DNA of 64,000 nucleotides from Owenia fusiformis (GCA_903813345.2 CAIIXF020000005.1:13955375-14019374), one strand, 5' to 3'; counted from the stretch's first letter, positions 26,701-41,700 are shown. The notes: generated from the sequence alone by a model not told the origin. Made by a program: numbers and translations.

Positions 26701-29700
26701 TCATACCTCGATTTTTCTGGAAAGTTTCTAATATTTATGTCTTTTATATTTCAAGGCTAATTGTCTTGCACGTATATAACTATCTCTTAAATTGATTTTG
26801 AGATAAGGTTGCCATGGTAGCCTGTATTAATGGTAGGCAGGTCAGTTAAATCATAACATATAAAATATACAAATTAGTTATTTAAACCATTTTAAAGCAT
26901 GCGGAAAAAAAGTTTAGTATCATTGCTATCGTATTTGCCATGATTGGCGCCTGTAAATAAGTCTAAAAGCTGTACAAGGGAGCCAATTACAGCAAACATA
27001 GTATGTTGTATGTTGCTTTGCAAATCTTGATTTGTGCATACCATGACATCCCAACATGGAATGGCAGTATTGGGACATTCCACATATTCTTTAGAGATGT
27101 CTATAGACAGTGGGTCCAAAGACATCAAAAATATGCTGATGTTGGGGGCAATTACTTTGAACATGAGAGGCAGTGATTCATCAATTAACAGCACTGATGA
27201 CGAGTAACTGGTAAATATATGGTGCATAAATGCTGACCTGGGTACCCAAAATACAGTCATACTTATGCTATGCTGTAGACAGGAACTGTTTTCAAAATAA
27301 ACGATACTTGTACACATTATGCATAAATGTTCTCCTTATCTTAATAAAATAACTGCAATGAAAAAAAAAATGAGAGCATTTTTATCAGAACATATGGATC
27401 GCCCTTTGAATCATGCATTGCTTCTCTAGTTGGGTATTATTATATTGTTCTATTGATTATGAAGATAACAGAAAACCCTTTACCAAAGTAAACCTACACA
27501 TTTATCAGATAAACATACAATGTACACAATAGGTATGATTATCATATCATGATAATGGTAACTTGAAACATCTTTAATAATGAGATATGTTAGGTTGCCA
27601 GGGTCATTACTGGACTTAATAATAAACAGTACGGCAAATCGATCACACTAGGGAACATTTTACTATTAAGTTCCATAGCTGCAAAATGATATGCAATATG
27701 TATAACTATAGAAATGTGAAATTGAAGGAACTAAATTAATTTAAGTCAAGAGATAAATGTAGCATGGTGTAAATAATACTTTTTATTACTCTGTCCTTTC
27801 TAATGTAAATATGTTGTAAAAAAGAAAGTATTGTCACCAAATTGGTGGTTGAATAAATATACAAATACAAACACATTTTATTCAAGAATATTTGTTTCTT
27901 GTCTACTTACATTTAGATCTTAGTTTAGCTGCTAGCGGCAGAAAGTAGGAAACAAAATATGCTAGTTCTGTGTTCTCTATGTAGTTCCTCAGTACAGGAA
28001 TGATCCAACTCCTGGGAAACTCATAGTCATCTCTGAAAAAAATGGTTTGACATTTCATTCTATTTGGTTTTTGCCATTCACTCTATTTGGTTTGACATTC
28101 ACTCTACAATGTTTGACCATTCACTCTATTTGGTTTGACATTCACTCTACATTATTTGACCATTCACTCTACATTGTTTGACCATTCACTCTACATTGTT
28201 TGACCATTCACTCTACATTGTTTGACCATTCACTCTACATTGTTTGACCATTCACTCTACATTGTTTGACCATTCACTCTACATTGTTTGACCATTCACT
28301 CTACAATGTTTGACCATTCACTGTACATTGTTTGGCCATTCACTCTATATTGTTAGACCATTAAATCTACATTGTTTGACCATTCACTCTACATTGTTTG
28401 ACCATTCACTCTATTTGGACCATTCACTTTACATTATTTGACCATTCACTCTACATTGTTTGACCATTCACTCTACATTGTTTGACCATTAACTCTATTT
28501 GGTTTTACCATTCACTCTACAATGCTTGACTATTCACTCTATATTGTTTGACCATTCACTCTACAATGTTTGACCATTCACTCTACATTGTGTGACCATT
28601 CACTCTATTTGGTTTTACCATTCACTCTATAATGCTTGACCATTCACTCTATATTGTTTGACTATTCACTCTACAATGTTTGACCATTCACTGTACATTG
28701 TTTGACCATTCACTCTATATTGTTAGACCATTAACTCTACATTGTTTGACCATTCACTCTACATTGTTTGACCATTCACTTAATTTGGTTCGACCATTCA
28801 CTCTACAAAGCTTGACCATTCACTCTACATTGTGTGACCATTCACTCTATTTGGTTTTACCATTCACTCTACAATGCTTGACCATTCACTCGACATTGTT
28901 TGACCATTCACTCGACATTGTTTGACCATTCACTCTATATTGTTTGACCATTCACTCTACAATGTTTGACCATTCACTCTACATTGTTTGACCATTCACT
29001 TTTCATTATTTGACCATTCACTCTACATTGTTTGACCATTCACTCTACATTGTTTGACCATTAACTCTATTTGTTTTTACCATTCACTCTACAATGCTTG
29101 ACCATTCACTCTACAATGCTTGACCATTCACTCTATATTGTTTGACCATTCACTCTACAATGTTTGACCATTCACTCTACAATGTTTGACCATTCACTCT
29201 TCAATGTTTGACCATTCACTCTACAATGCTTGACCATTCACTCTATATTGTTTGACCATTCACTCTACAATGTTTGACCATTCACTCTACATTGTTTGAC
29301 CATTCACTCTACATTGTTTGACCATTCACTCTACATTGTTTGACCATTCACTCTACAATGTTTGACCATTCACTGTACATTGTTTGACCATTCACTCTAT
29401 ATTGTTAGACCATTAAATCTACATTGTTTGACCATTCACTCTACATTGTTTGACCATTCACTCTATTTGGACCATTCACTTTACATTATTTGACCATTCA
29501 CTCTACATTGTTTGACCATTCACTCTACATTGTTTGACCATTCACTCTACATTGTTTGACCATTCACTCTACATTGTTTGACCATTCACTCTACATTGTT
29601 TGACCATTCACTCTACATTGTTTGACCATTCACTCTACAATGTTTGACCATTCACTGTACATTGTTTGACCATTCACTCTATATTGTTAGACCATTAAAT

Positions 29701-32700
29701 CTACATTGTTTGACCATTCACTCTACATTGTTTGACCATTCACTCTATTTGGACCATTCACTTTACATTATTTGACCATTCACTCTACATTGTTTGACCA
29801 TTCACTCTACATTGTTTGACCATTCACTCTATATTGTTTGACCATTCACTCTACAATGTTTGACCATTCACTCTACATTGTTTGACCATTCACTTTACAT
29901 TATTTGACCATTCACTCTACATTGTTTGACCATTCACTCTACATTGTTTGACCATTAACTCTATTTGTTTTTACCATTCACTCTACAATGCTTGACCATT
30001 CACTCTATATTGTTTGACCATTCACTCTACAATGTTTGACCATTCACTCTATATTGTGTGACCATTCACTCTACAATGTTTGACCATTCACTCTACAATG
30101 TTTGACCATTCACTCTACAATGCTTGACCATTCACTCAACATCGTTTATCTTTAACTCCACATTGTTCGACCATTAACTCCATATTGTTTGGCAATTCAC
30201 TCTAAATTGTTTGACCATTAACTTTATTTGGTTTGACCATTTACTCTACATTTTTGACATTAACTAAGAATGACATGACATTTGCTTAAATATACCATTC
30301 ACACTATATTGTTTGATTTCTCACTAAAATGACTCTAACTTTAACAGATTTATTGAGAATGAACAGAACATTTGCTAAGGGCATAATATTTGCTGTACAT
30401 GACATGTCATTTACTGATCATGGCATGATGTCTAATAATGAAAATAACACACAACTTGCGGCATTTAATGAGCATGATGCCATGACTTCATATTCATATT
30501 CCGAATGGATATAGGCTATATTCTATTCATGTAGAAGTCAAGTCTTGTAAAGGGATGCAGTATGAACTGAGTAAAGATGATGATTTCACTATACTGTGTT
30601 CTACATGTCATTGTATTCATATGAAGAAAAGTTAGATATTACAATTACAAAATTGTAATAACAAAATTGTAATTACAAAATTGATATGTCAATCTCTGAC
30701 ACCCACACTGAGTGATGTTGGTCACTATAAACAGTTGCCATAACAACATGTCATAATAGTATGTAATAATAATAACTACTTAGGGAAGGCATCAACAGAT
30801 CAATGTCGGATCAAAAATTAAATAAATCTAGTAAGGGGGGGGGGGATTCAAAGCCATTTCAGTTTGCTATCTGACAAATTTCAACATTTCAATTTTTTGC
30901 AATTTTGACTCGAAATGCCTTGGAATGGTTTAAAAATAAAGATTTTACCTGATGTTTTCTTCGTCAAGATCATTCCAATGGATACTATTCTATAAATAGT
31001 TGTTAAAGGAATTAACACAAATTCGATCATTTTAGAAATAATTTTTCAAATTCTCAAGCCAGAAGTCTGCGATTAACTTTCATGGGTTTAAGTTGTTGTT
31101 TTTTTTTGGGGGGGGGGGTAAAACTCAGAACTAGATTTATTTAGCTTTCGATCCGACATCAAACTTTTGATGCCTCCCCTTAGTGTTGGCAAAATAAGGT
31201 AAACTGTAGGAATTAACTTACTCATCGCCTGTAATCTGTAGAGGTACAGCTTGGAGTACAGCCCTTGGCCCCATGGACTGTACAGCTAAGCCAAATGTTT
31301 TGTCCAAGGCCTTAGTGTGTGCGAACTGAAAGCTATCTCGTAAGTCTGCCATGGATAGAAGACACTGCAAGAACAAATGCCTTTAATAACAAGGATTCAG
31401 TTAAATACCTTATTTAACATTGGGTGCAGTTCAATACCTTATTTAACATTTGGTACAGTTAAATACCTTATTTAACATTGGGTACACTTAAATATCTCAT
31501 TTAACATTGGGTACACTTAAATAGCTTTTTAACATGGGTACAGTTAAATAGCTTTTTAACATGGGTACAGTTAAATAGCTTTTTAACATGGGTATAGTTA
31601 AATACCTTTTTAACATTGGATTCAGTTAAATACCTTATTTAATACTGGATACAGTTAAATACCTTATTTAACACTGGATACAGTTAAATACCTCATTTAA
31701 CATTGGATTCAGTTAAATACCTTATTTATCATTGGTTACAATTAAATACCTTATTTAACATTGGGTACATTTAAATACCTTATTTAATACTGGATACAGT
31801 TAAATACCTTATTTAACACTGGATTCAGTTAACTACCTTATTTAACATTGGATTCAGTTAAATACCTTATTTATCATTGGTTACAGTTAAATACCTTATT
31901 TAACATTGAGTACAGTTAAATATCTTATTTAACATTGGATTCAGTTAAATGCCTTCATTTAACATTGGGTACAGTTGAATATCTTATTTAACATTGGGTA
32001 CAGTTAAATAACTTATTAAACATTTGGTACATTTAAATACCTTATCTAACATTGGGTACAGTTAAATACCTTTTTAACATTGGTACATTTAAATACCTTA
32101 TCTAACATTGGGTACCTTTTTAACATTGGTAGTTTAATACCTTATTTAGAATGAGTACAGCTGAACTTGTTTAACTTGGATTTATCTAGATACCTTATCT
32201 AACACAGGTTCATGAATAAATACATTACTTATGGGTTCAGATAAATACATTATTTATGGGTTCAAATAAATACATTATTTATGGGTTCAGAAAAAACATT
32301 ATTAATGGGTTCAGTTTAATACCTTTTTCAACATGGATACAGTTAAATACCCTGTTTAACATGGTTTTAGTGAAATAAATTCTTAACCTGGACTCAACAA
32401 AATACCTTGTTTAAAATAGGTTAAATTTAAAAATACTTTTTTTAACATGGGTTCAGTTCAATACCTTGCTTAACATGGGCTAAGTTAGATACCTTCTTTA
32501 AAATAGGTTCAATTTAAAATTACCTTGTTTAACATGGGTGCACATGGCTTTCCAAGGACTTTAAAGAAGCATTGTAAGATCTCAAACACTTGGGCCCATA
32601 CTGCATGATACTGGTAGCTTAGTCCCTTTTCCAGGACCTTGAACAGTTTATATGTTGCTGTACCATTACTGGCTGGTGAGGCCTGTAGAATAGACTCCAG

Positions 32701-35700
32701 TTTAGTGGCGACTGGACCAAGACATTGTTCGATAACAACCTATAAATGAATAATTACACAAAGTTATCTTCATAAAGAGCCATAACAGATTAAAACATAC
32801 ATTTTATCAAGGTAGTATAGCTCAGGAACAGTGAATCTTGGCTTGATAGTGGTCACACTTGGAAGAATAGCTTGCTTCATTGAACATGTTAATTTTTGCT
32901 TTGTAACCACAATAACTAATGCTCCCTGCAGAGCGTTATACTCCACTGGGCCATATTGCTAGATATACCAGCACCAACAATTTATTTCATTTTCTCCAAA
33001 AATTGTGAAGTAAAAGTTCATACTTAATTGAGTGTAAATGATATGACTTGCTACCCCTTGGAGTCGCCATCAAATCCTGTGTTAGATCAGATTAATTATC
33101 TAATATTACCTTTATAAGTATTGTTGCTTGCTGGATGACATTGGGGTTGCCTGCTAATAGGGTTGTCATGGCAACTCCTACCACACGGGGTACATGGCTG
33201 ATACATAACTTCTCATCTAGTCTGAAAAATAGTAGTTAGAAACTAGAAAGTAGCAACTTCATAGAGTACCAAATCTCAATACACAATATATAGTATAAAC
33301 AACACATTATGTCAAAAGATTCCAAATTTTGAATATTTCATGCTCATATTACGATAAAGATTGCTGAGCAATAGAGTCAATACGTTTATTTCCGAACACC
33401 CCATAAAATTGTACATGTAAGATAGTTAGCTCGACTGCACTGCACATCTTTAGTATAATTTTATATATATTATGTGTATTACACGCTGTAGAATGCATTT
33501 GCAGAAAAAAATTATGATAAATTGTCAAAAAATCTGGGTTATACAACCTTAACTTTAAGGTATTTATGGGGGGTAATTCCAAACAGGAGTTATTGGGGGG
33601 GGGGGTAATTCCGAACACTAGCATTGGGGTTATTCCAAACGCTTAACTTAAACTTAATTGTTTTAATTGTTAGATTGATGGTATATCATTATATGGTACC
33701 CTGAAGTAATGATACTGGATCCTGTCACCCCTGGATATCAAGAACCCCAAATTTAATTGATTTATAAGTGACATCTATTTATTTAAAGACATAGGATTTG
33801 TGGGGGTAATTCCAAACACTAGCATGGGGGTAATTCAGAACACCTAATTCCACCCTAATTAATTATTTTATTGTTAGATTGTTGGTATATATTATATTGT
33901 ATTACATACCTAGCGAAGCATTTGTATGGAAGTCAATGGGAAAGTTAGCGAGCTATATCCACCGATATTGCCCGATTACCCCGATATAGCCCGCTTACCT
34001 CGTTTTGATATTAGATTTCTTTAATAACCATGATAATATCATGACGTCACGTCATTGATACAAAGTAACCATGGGAACAAAGGCATGTAATACATCAGTT
34101 ATGTCACTATGACGTGAAATATGCCTTCGTTCTTGCCCAAATATAGAGCCTCCCAAGGTCGGCCTATATTGGGAGAACTCAGGCATATTTCACGTCATAG
34201 TGACATAACCTCTAAATATTATATTATATTATATTATATTATATGGTATCCTTCACATTCTAAATATTATATAGAGGTAGTAGAGGTACTATCATTCAAC
34301 TCAATGATTTGCTTGCCATTGTTTGCAACCCATTCAGAATTACCCCCTGTTTGGATTTAGACTTTTTGACTCTAGTATGAATACAATAGCAATTTTCTGA
34401 AATCGAAGTGTTGCATACTCAACACAACCTTTACACCCTCGTCTCCACTAGATTCTGACCTTTGCTAATATAGCAGTGGTACATTTGGATACTGTGTAAC
34501 CTAAACACAGGTGATTGCCTTGAACTTTGACCTACTGAACGATTATTTGTGACTCGGCTCGCAAGCAAAAGAACAGATATTACTTTAGTAATAATTATTC
34601 CATGGGCTTTCAAGATCTCTTGAAAGCCCATGTTTATTCTAGAACAACGATGATAATGCCACGATTTTTATCTATTAAACTAGTGACATTCAAAGTTCCT
34701 AATAAGCTTAGGTTTGAATATTTGACAATTATCCCAATTAAGATCAAGCATGAAAGACATGAAGTTAAAAATTAAAATAAAGTTAATCATTTATTTACAT
34801 CTCAATTTTAAATTCAAATGAATTATTGCAGGGGGCTTTGGAGTTCTAGTTTATCCCTTACTGATTGGCTACAATCTCTCTTACAAGTATCTGTATCAAC
34901 AAAGAGACAGTTTTAAAAGCATATGTTTTATTCCTGTAACAGACATTGAGAACAAACACTTAAATTTTTATATAACATAGAAAAATAAAATTTGTGCGTC
35001 TGTTATGACTTTATATACTGTTGTATATTGTCATTCTTACTGAGGGAGTAAAAAAATGAATAAAAAACAAAAAAAATCATTTTTATTACTAAGAGTCCAA
35101 TAGTACTACAAAAATGCACTATGAAAAAGTAGACTTGGTAATATTCCAATATAGTCTTAAGCCATAGATTGAAGCCAGTTCAGAAATTAGAATAAGGATT
35201 TCACTTCTGACAACAATATCTGCTGAAGAGTGGCTAGATCCATGTTTTATGTCAGGCTGCTGTTTATGAGTGACACTTTCCCATTTAAGTGTTATTGTAC
35301 ATTGATCTCCAACAAAATCAGGTTGGTCAGCACTGTTTACATTGCACGTAAACGTTGCACCATTATCAGCATGGGAAACAACAAATGTGGCATTCGCACT
35401 TGCAAAATGTTCCTTGACACTGGTTTTTACCTCAATTTCTTTGCCATTTCGCAACCATTTTAATATTGGTTTAGCATAACCGGAATACTTCATATCACAT
35501 GTCAATGTTTTGCTTTGCCCTTCAATAATATTATTACCACTGTTATGGTCACAGGAAGGTGGTTCATAAACAGTCACATAAGCTGGGTATCGTTGTCTGT
35601 CCTGAAACGTTTTACAGCTATATTTCCCAGCATCCTTTAAGGACACATCCTGTATTTTTAAGTCATATTTCGCATCAGTGGTATCAACTGCGAACTTGCT

Positions 35701-38700
35701 TGGATTCTTAACTTCATCTGGGCGATTAGATTTGAATATTTGAAATCCATTTTCCTTTGTAATGTATTCATACCAAGAGACATACTCATGCATAACTCCC
35801 TCAGCAAGTTTGCATGGCAGAGTCACATCATCCCCAATGTTAACAGTTATATCACTTGGCTTAACAGCAACATTGTCACAATGTACCATACTAACAATTG
35901 AACATAATCCAATGATCCTTACTATTAAGTACAACATTTCTGGTAAAAAAAACTGTACTGTTACATCATCCCCAATGTTATGGTTAACCATGAAGAAGAC
36001 AAAACATTTGTGACTGTTACAGTAATGAAATAAACTATGTTTATATTTATCAAATAACCGTTTCTCCTTCACTCTTTATCTAAGTTTTAAGCTATTACAT
36101 TTGACCTTGAGACAGCTGTGTTTATCATTAACTAATAACAGGGACAAAATGTGAGCGAAATCACATAAGTAGGCAGTAAATAAGTTCTAAATTAAATTTC
36201 TATAAGGAAAATCCAATCAGTGGTTTTGTTGAAATGACAAGATTTATCTAAAAACTTTTAAAATGGCTGCCAGAAAACAAGACAATTGCACTGTCAAAGG
36301 CAGTTTTCCTGGAATGTTGATGACAAGGTTTATGTGATGCTTTGTACAACTACATGTACATGTATAATTGATCCTTTGATTATAACATTGAAAATTTTAT
36401 GTTAAAAATTAGATTGCTTATTGTGGACTTCTAGTTTCTTCAGCATTTTCATTTGAATATGGCAGGTGTATAACATATGAGACAGAAAGACACCTGCTGA
36501 TTTCCAAAAATAAACATTTTAAAGGCCCCAGGCAAATTTTGAAAATATTGTTCAGCCATCTTAATATAATTTGTCAGGACTTTAAAAGTAATTTGAAACG
36601 AAAAAAGTTATCGGTCCTTTGGATTTCCTGCCATTTTAGCGGCAAACGTTTTTAGTGGTAAAGGATGGGTATTGGCGAACTTTTTGAACACACGTTTCTC
36701 TTAAACTAGTCATCAAAAAATTCTGAAAATTTTACACATTGTCAATTTAATGGTCATCTTTTGAATGGTAACAATATAATCTTAAATAGACATAAATAGT
36801 TTTCTCTATATTGTTTTAGAAAACACATCTATCCGAACCTCATTGGAACAAAATGACATAAACACAACTTGTTTATGTATCTCAATATTGTAATTATACA
36901 AAGGAAAGTTTGCTTGATTTAAAAAAAGTATCCTGTAAATGAAATTAAAGGTTTATCTTAGTTTTTATCTATTTCGGGGTTTTTGTTTTAATTTTTTGAA
37001 TACTTTTTGTTAAATCAACCAAAATTTCCTTTGTACAACTATGATATTGGGAAGTCTAAGAAAATGTTGTATATGCTATTTTGTTCAAACAAGCTTCGGA
37101 AAGATATTGTATTTCATTCTCAAGAAATGGTAAAAAGGGACAAAAAACAATTGCACTAAAAAACAAAAAATGTTAACAAAAACAGTAATATAAAATATAT
37201 ATAAATCATTTTCGCATTAAATTGTTGTCAATCAGTCAACATTACATAAAGGACTTTGTTTTTTTACAGAATGTTTTCAATAATTGGGTTAAGAGAAAAA
37301 CATTGTTTAATTCAGTTCTCCATATCGATACCAATCCTTTTTTTGATTATATTAGTATAATACAACACTACAAACCATAGGTAAAAATACTTAAGTAACA
37401 ATTAAATTTCACTTTTATGTATATATTAGATTTCAAAATAAAACAATATAACGTCCTATATTAGATAAAAAGAAGTGTTTACAACTTGTATCATGCTTTA
37501 AATATTTCTGTACCATTGGTTTCAATGAGAACTAGAATTGTAAAATGTGTTTTTTCTGAATCACTTTTCTGCACTTGTAAGTTGATTTCACTTTATTCTC
37601 CAACTGATCTTACTGTTTTCAATTGTAACATAGATTAGTATGTACACTATCCATTGGTGAAAATCATTCGTTAAATAAATAGATGCGTGTGACAACAAAA
37701 AATTATTTGAAAAAAGTTACTGATCTTATCGGACAAAAAAATCCTTCAAAAATGACCTTTAGAAATTAAATAAGTTTCACATCAAAGGACTGCGAGTTGT
37801 TTGTAAAACGAATCGAGGGGGTTTTTTCATGCATTTTGCTTGTTTTTCATCTAAAAAACAACAATACACTGTAAAACATATTATTGACTATAAAATTGCT
37901 CCGTATGATCCCCAAAAAAAGTTCTAATTTTCAAGGATTATCCATTGATTAACACCCACGTATTTTTATTTTTTAAACTTCAGAGGGCTGGGAATCATTG
38001 TGCTTGATGCTTTGGAATAATATAAATGCTGTTATAAATAGGTTTCATGTATGCCAATAATTTCTCAAATTGTGTTAACTGCACCAATTCTTTAATCCCA
38101 AGAATATTCTCTTGTAGGAATTTCCCATGTTAATCCAATGGTGGGGTTCCAAGCAGATTTTGAGATAACAGGAAGCTTAATCAGTAATATACACCTTATT
38201 AGGTTGCGATATAAATGAAAGCATGGTATGGTGCAATCTTTTAGTCAATAAAACATTTTAAAGTGTATTCCTGTTTTTAAGATGAAAAACATCAGCGAAA
38301 TGCATGAAAAACTCCCCCAACAACTCGCGCCCCTTTTCCACTAAATACCTTATCATATTCTAACACCATTGTGGAGACTGAACAAAGGACATACTATTTC
38401 AATAATAAAATGTAACATCTTGTGTGCCACTTGAATGTTTTAGCATACATGTATTAGGAAAGTGTTGCACTAAGTGACATCATTGTGATGTAAGTTCCTT
38501 TAACTTATTAGTCAAAGAAATGTCAAAGGATGGGACAATGTCAAAGGATGGGACCAAGAAATATTAACACTAAAATGTGCTTTCCTTTCAAGATATTTAT
38601 TTTACAAAGTTATTCTCTTACCTGGCCAGATTGCAATGTGCTTTCTCCATGACTGTGAGCCAGGCTGTCATCAACTGCCCATCATTCTCTTTAGGTTGGT

Positions 38701-41700
38701 AGTCATATAATGCCTACAATAAATTTAAGTAAACTAAAACTTCAGTCCACTAAAATGAAGGAACATGAGGGTGGTCTAATGGTCATATTTATGCAATGAA
38801 AAGATCCCAGGCACTCAACGTTGACCAACACTACTGCACAGCCCTCTATGGAATCTTTAGAACTTTAGTTAACTGTAAACCAGAATTGAACACTACATGA
38901 AAATATGACGAGTTCCACCCTCCACTGACTGGGACTGTTTTTGGTCCTCGCAAGCTTAAAGATACAGTGTTTTAACTCAAAAATATGGAGTAATGCTCTG
39001 CTTTTATCATGGTTACATACAAGTCAATTTACCCTTTGCATTCATTCGACTTCACTTCTTAAAAAAGAGCTTCCTCTTTCCTTTTACAATAAATCTCTGA
39101 TCTCACCGAGCCAATCAGAGTTCGTCGGTGAAATACAGACGACTTTCTATATGGTCATTTCCTAGGACATCACCGCATAGTTAATGAGCACGTATGTAGC
39201 ACGCGTTCCTTTTTACTTCGCTGATTGGTTGGGAAAGGGTCAGTGTGGTAGATTTGAAATGATTTATTACCTGGGCTGTCTCAGGCACAAATGTAATATA
39301 GTCTATACTAGGCAGAGGGTAGTTTATAACTAGACTCTGCACGCAGGGTAAAGTCAACTCTACCATAAAAATACAGGATAATACTCAAGATGTATTGCTT
39401 ATCTTCAAGGGTGACATGCAATATAAAATTCAAGATGTCACAGATGCCAATGCCGAATGCCATCCAAAAAAAACTTAGGAACAGTAACAATTTGTCACCA
39501 CTTGTGATCATGACAAAAAGTGAATAGTCTTACCATAATGATCTGTGCATTGAGGTCAGCAGGGAGGCAGGTTGACTTTGGTCTGGAGGAGAACATGCCA
39601 TGTAAAGCCTGCAGAGACACTGATGTAGTCAACTGAAACAGAATATACTAATTATAATATATCTGTGCATTGAGGTCAGCAGAGAGGCATGTTGACTTTG
39701 GTCTGGAGGAGAACATGCCATGTAAAGCCTGCAGAGACACTGATGTAGTCAACTGAAATAGAAAATACTAATTACACAGGTACATGTTTTTATACAGGGT
39801 GGGCCAAGAAATAATACAAATTGCAGTTTAGCTGGGTGGGCCTAAAAAATGTTGATTTTTATATTTCAGGGAAGTTATGGAGTCCATAATTTATTAACTC
39901 TAAGGAGCTCTCCGGAAAGCCTGATTTTAAATGCAAGATCAGACAGAATTAGACAACATTTCTGTTTTTAAGTGAAACATAAGTCATGAAATTAAGCTAT
40001 GAAATTAATACATAAATTGATAAATATTCCTTACCACATTGCTGAGGGTCATTAATCGTAGAATAGCCTCACAGACAGCTTTGAGACTGTGATGCGGAAA
40101 TGTTGAGAGGACATCCTTCAGTAAACCTAAGATGTGGAGACTTGTTGTGGCATCAGCACCTCCTGTAAAATAGGAAGCACATGTATCAATTTATTTAAAT
40201 CCAATATCATGGCCAGAAGACCAGAGTAAAGATTTGACGGACATTTTCTTACTTTTATATTTGAAAATATTTCTTACCACCAGAGGTCTCTAGTTGTTGA
40301 ATTGCAAACTTTGCCGTGGAGCTAGCTGCTGGATGACTCGGAGGAGGATCGTTTTGCGTCATGAAAACGCTACCCTTTAAAATGGCACAGACTGCCTGGT
40401 GGGCTGCTTTACGCACCTACATTAGAATCAACATATACAAAGCTATTCATTATAATCTGTTGATGGTTTTTATGACTGTCTATTTGCCACTAGTATCATA
40501 AATTGTTATTAGCAGGTCAAACAGTGGGAAAAAAGAATGCAGGTGGCTGATTAGAGATCAAATCATGCAATTTTTCACATTTGGCCTGAACAATATACTA
40601 GGAAAAAACATGATTCCAGAATTTCCTCTGTTTGTTCCACTTTTGACGATTTATGTAAACTTTGAGCAATGTGAAATAATTCCTGGTAATTTCTTTGTTG
40701 AGAGCTGTTTTCCTTACCTTGGGTTTGCTATGTACTGTGAAAGTAAGTAGGCCCCTGTAGATCTGTGTCGTAGAAGCATCCTGCCATACCAGCTGGTCTT
40801 GTACACGTAACAGAGAGGCCAGCGTCAATAAAGTCTACAAATAAACATCAATGAAATGACAGGCATGTTTTTTCACCTTCAACTTTCTTTTCCCATTCAC
40901 ATTAGCATAAAATATCACTCATTTAAGTTTAACTTTTTAGTGTTAGCAAAGTTTAACGCTCACTTTAAGAAATTTACTTTAAACAAAATGAACATTGATA
41001 TTTAACCTTCAATGCTTCTAAGGTAGGCAGAATGATGTTAGTAATCTAACAATACCAATAATAACACCACTATACCTGACATTAGTCTCATGTGTAAGTG
41101 ACTGAAAAAATTGGACCAGAAAGGAGATACACCAGTACATTACAATATATACAAGGCATTTACTAAATAAAAATATACAAGTTATTTAATGAGGTATATC
41201 CATTTGATCATTTTTTAGGTCATTAATGCATTGTTAATTTCATTAAGATCTTCTATCTACAATTAAGAAGAGGACGCTGAAGTCGAAAAATGATTGAAAC
41301 ACTCTCAAAATAATGAAGTAACTTACAGATCTTAGAAGGGACGGGTTATCTGTTGCACTATATTTGGAAAGAATGTCCAGCAAAACCTTTGCAACATCAG
41401 AGAACTTCTTCTTTAGCACCGTTGCGTTGACCCTTTAATAGAATAAACACAATAAATTTTAGAAAATCTAAAATAATAGCATATTGACACTTTAATAAAA
41501 CGTAAATTCAATATAATATATTCCCCAATGTAAAATTTAAATAAATCGAGTCAAAGTGCTGAAAATCTATTCTAAATGTTAATTAAAATGATTAAATTGT
41601 TGAAATGATATTTCCCAGTGTTTTCCATATTTTCTGAAAGTGCACAAAGCAACACAATATGTTGTTTGAAATGAAATAAGTAAATTAACATTTGAGGATG

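Larger units (their letters stand above)
23135..33221 (-). other. RRP12: RRP12 exons 11-17
   Basis: Exons: 11, 33110-33221; 12, 32524-32739; 13, 31222-31364; 14, 27911-28032; 15, 25955-26070; 16, 23952-24063; 17, 23135-23286. They encode the central helical-repeat region, with [20 protein letters not shown] (12), [18 protein letters not shown] (13), [20 protein letters not shown] (14), [20 protein letters not shown] (15) and [18 protein letters not shown] (17). Exon 12's donor is the seed of a 29-bp minisatellite, and exon 14's acceptor is bordered by a 2.2-kb 22-bp minisatellite. Confidence 0.95.
33222..35118. other. RRP12 intron 10, part downstream of the Ig gene
   Basis: Contains a cluster of GGGGGTAATTCCRAACA repeats (33567-34360) with a nested palindrome, and a small hairpin at 34602-34633. 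No coding exon is seen. Confidence 0.5.

Noticed and set aside
26892-27317. 141-codon minus-strand frame
   Set aside because: Lies wholly inside a TIR element, with no domain, no splice context and no conserved motifs.
28680-28925. 81-codon frame of repeated [15 protein letters not shown] peptides
   Set aside because: It is the 22-bp minisatellite read in one frame; the period and variants are non-coding.
39181-39366. Candidate RRP12 exon with [12 protein letters not shown] and a GTAATA donor-like end
   Set aside because: It is part of the MITE at 39030-39350, and the flanking RRP12 exons 9 and 10 join in frame without it.
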